This document shows, piece by piece, positions 14,597-15,431 of a DNA stretch of 15,431 bases (positions within the stretch are counted from its first letter, which is position 1; each line of letters begins with the position of its first letter). The notes beneath the pieces are model-generated. The model searched no databases. It was not told the origin of the DNA and was given only the letters and a program-made list of their open reading frames with translations. Source of the stretch: Sulfuritalea sp. (GTDB lineage Bacteria; Pseudomonadota; Gammaproteobacteria; Burkholderiales; Rhodocyclaceae); NCBI GenBank assembly GCA_016708585.1, contig JADJFK010000031.1:1-15431 (forward strand). Direction: 5' to 3'. Position numbers and translations under genes: made by a program.

Positions 14597-15310
14597 ATGA
14601 GCCAACCGCTGATCCGGGTCGAGGGGCTGGCCAAGGATTACGTCATGGGCAGCACCGTGGTGCCGGCCCTGTGCGGTGTCACGCTCGACATCGCGGCCGG
14701 CGAATTCGTCGCCGTGATGGGGCCGTCGGGCTCCGGCAAATCCACGTTCATGAACCTGCTCGGCTGCCTCGATCACCCCAGTGCCGGCAGTTACTGGCTG
14801 GGCGGCCAGGAAATCTCGGCGCTCTCGGGCGACGAACTGGCCGCGGTGCGCAATCGCAAGCTGGGATTCGTCTTCCAGCACTTCAATCTGCTGGCACGCA
14901 CCTCGGCCCTGGACAACGTCGCCCTGCCCCTGCTCTACGGCGCCATGCCGCCGTCGGAACGGCAAGGCCACGCCGAGCAGCGCCTCGCCCAGGTCGGCCT
15001 GGCCGAACGCATGGACCACCACCCGGCGCAACTTTCCGGCGGCCAGCAGCAGCGCGTCGCCATCGCCCGCGCGCTGGTGAACGATCCGCAGCTGGTGCTC
15101 GCCGACGAACCGACCGGTGCGCTGGATTCGCACACCAGCGTCGAGATCATGGCGCTGTTGCAGCAGCTCAACCGCGAGGGCATCACCATCGTGCTGGTGA
15201 CCCACGAACACGACATCGCCGACTTTGCCGGCCGCATCATTTCCTTCCGCGACGGCAAGGTGGTCGAGGACCGGACGAATGCGGCCAAGGACGCGGCGAT
15301 CCAACCATGA
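14597..15310 (+). CDS. MacB-like ABC transporter ATP-binding protein
   Basis: This cytoplasmic ATPase powers the adaptor/permease complex. It has 237 residues and all ABC motifs: Walker A GPSGSGKST (42-50), Q-loop Gln-94 in FVFQHFNLL, signature LSGGQ (146-150), Walker B LVLADEP (166-172), D-loop ALDS and the H-loop His-203 in THEHD. It is a stand-alone ATPase, not fused to the permease as in E. coli MacB. It starts 10 bp after the adaptor, and its TGA overlaps the permease ATG as ATGA, indicating translational coupling. The substrate cannot be told; members of this family export macrolides, lipopeptides, toxins or siderophores. The frame is intact. Confidence 0.94.
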   Translation: MSQPLIRVEGLAKDYVMGSTVVPALCGVTLDIAAGEFVAVMGPSGSGKSTFMNLLGCLDHPSAGSYWLGGQEISALSGDELAAVRNRKLGFVFQHFNLLARTSALDNVALPLLYGAMPPSERQGHAEQRLAQVGLAERMDHHPAQLSGGQQQRVAIARALVNDPQLVLADEPTGALDSHTSVEIMALLQQLNREGITIVLVTHEHDIADFAGRIISFRDGKVVEDRTNAAKDAAIQP

Positions 15311-15431
15311 ACTTCGCGGCCACCCTGCGCATCGCCCTGCTCGCCCTGCGCATCAACAAGCTGCGTTCCGCGCTGACCATGCTCGGCATCATCATCGGCG
15401 TCGCCGCCGTGATTGTCATGATCGCCGTCGG
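15307..15431 (+). CDS. MacB-like ABC permease (N-terminal fragment, runs off window)
   Basis: Forty-one residues are visible, starting at an ATG that overlaps the ATPase stop by four bases. MNFAATLRIALLALRINKLR followed by SALTMLGIIIGVAAVIVMIAVG is the typical opening of MacB/FtsX-type permeases: an amphipathic RxNKLRSxLTMLGI segment leading into the first membrane helix. The rest of the protein, with a periplasmic domain and three more helices expected, lies outside the window. Confidence 0.9.
   Translation, partial: MNFAATLRIALLALRINKLRSALTMLGIIIGVAAVIVMIAV

Noticed and set aside
12976..14634. Minus-strand open frame of 552 codons opposite the macA-like gene
   Set aside because: It is a shadow of the adaptor gene, with no recognisable domain and no ribosome-binding site.

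Overview
The window comes from a GC-rich betaproteobacterium, most likely a sulfur-oxidising member of the Rhodocyclales/Nitrosomonadales type. This rests on the sox gene set, the queA-tgt pair and the codon use; a genus cannot be named from the sequence alone. No complete rRNA operon or other taxonomic marker is present.

Layout. (1) 1-2121, minus strand: queA and tgt, two queuosine tRNA-modification genes overlapping by ATGA. Both are interrupted by small indels, and tgt runs off the window's left edge. (2) 2260-2960, minus: a Crp/Fnr-family regulator with one homopolymer frameshift. (3) About 3050-6180: a compact mobile element of about 3.1 kb inserted at the 3' end of a tRNA-Leu(CAA) gene (6179-6263, minus). 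It carries a P4-type tyrosine integrase, an AlpA-like small DNA-binding protein, a truncated replication-type ORF joined to a histone-deacetylase-like fragment, a possible small plus-strand transcript, and repeated GGGGGTAT sites near both ends. (4) 6489-8388, plus: kup potassium transporter with one frameshift. (5) 8752-12949, plus: soxY, soxZ, soxA, soxX, soxB, the core periplasmic thiosulfate-oxidising (Sox) proteins. A strong terminator lies between soxX and soxB. soxCD is not seen. (6) 13045-15431, plus: a MacA-like adaptor, a MacB-like ATPase and the start of a MacB-like permease, together a tripartite efflux or secretion system.

How the genes fit together. SoxYZ carries the sulfur substrate on the SoxY C-terminal cysteine, SoxAX (c-type cytochromes) loads it, and SoxB hydrolyses off sulfate. 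Without SoxCD the sulfane sulfur would have to go elsewhere (sulfur globules, reverse Dsr or similar), but only this window was seen. SoxY and SoxB carry Tat signals; SoxA and SoxX carry Sec signals.

Data quality. All apparent frameshifts (queA, tgt, crp, the island ORF, kup) lie left of 7620, and at least six fall within the first 310 bases. The sox and mac genes are intact. Sequencing or assembly error is the simplest explanation for most of them. Two genes, kup and the macA-like gene, share a near-identical layout in which a -10 box sits 6 nt before the ATG with no Shine-Dalgarno sequence, which suggests leaderless mRNAs.
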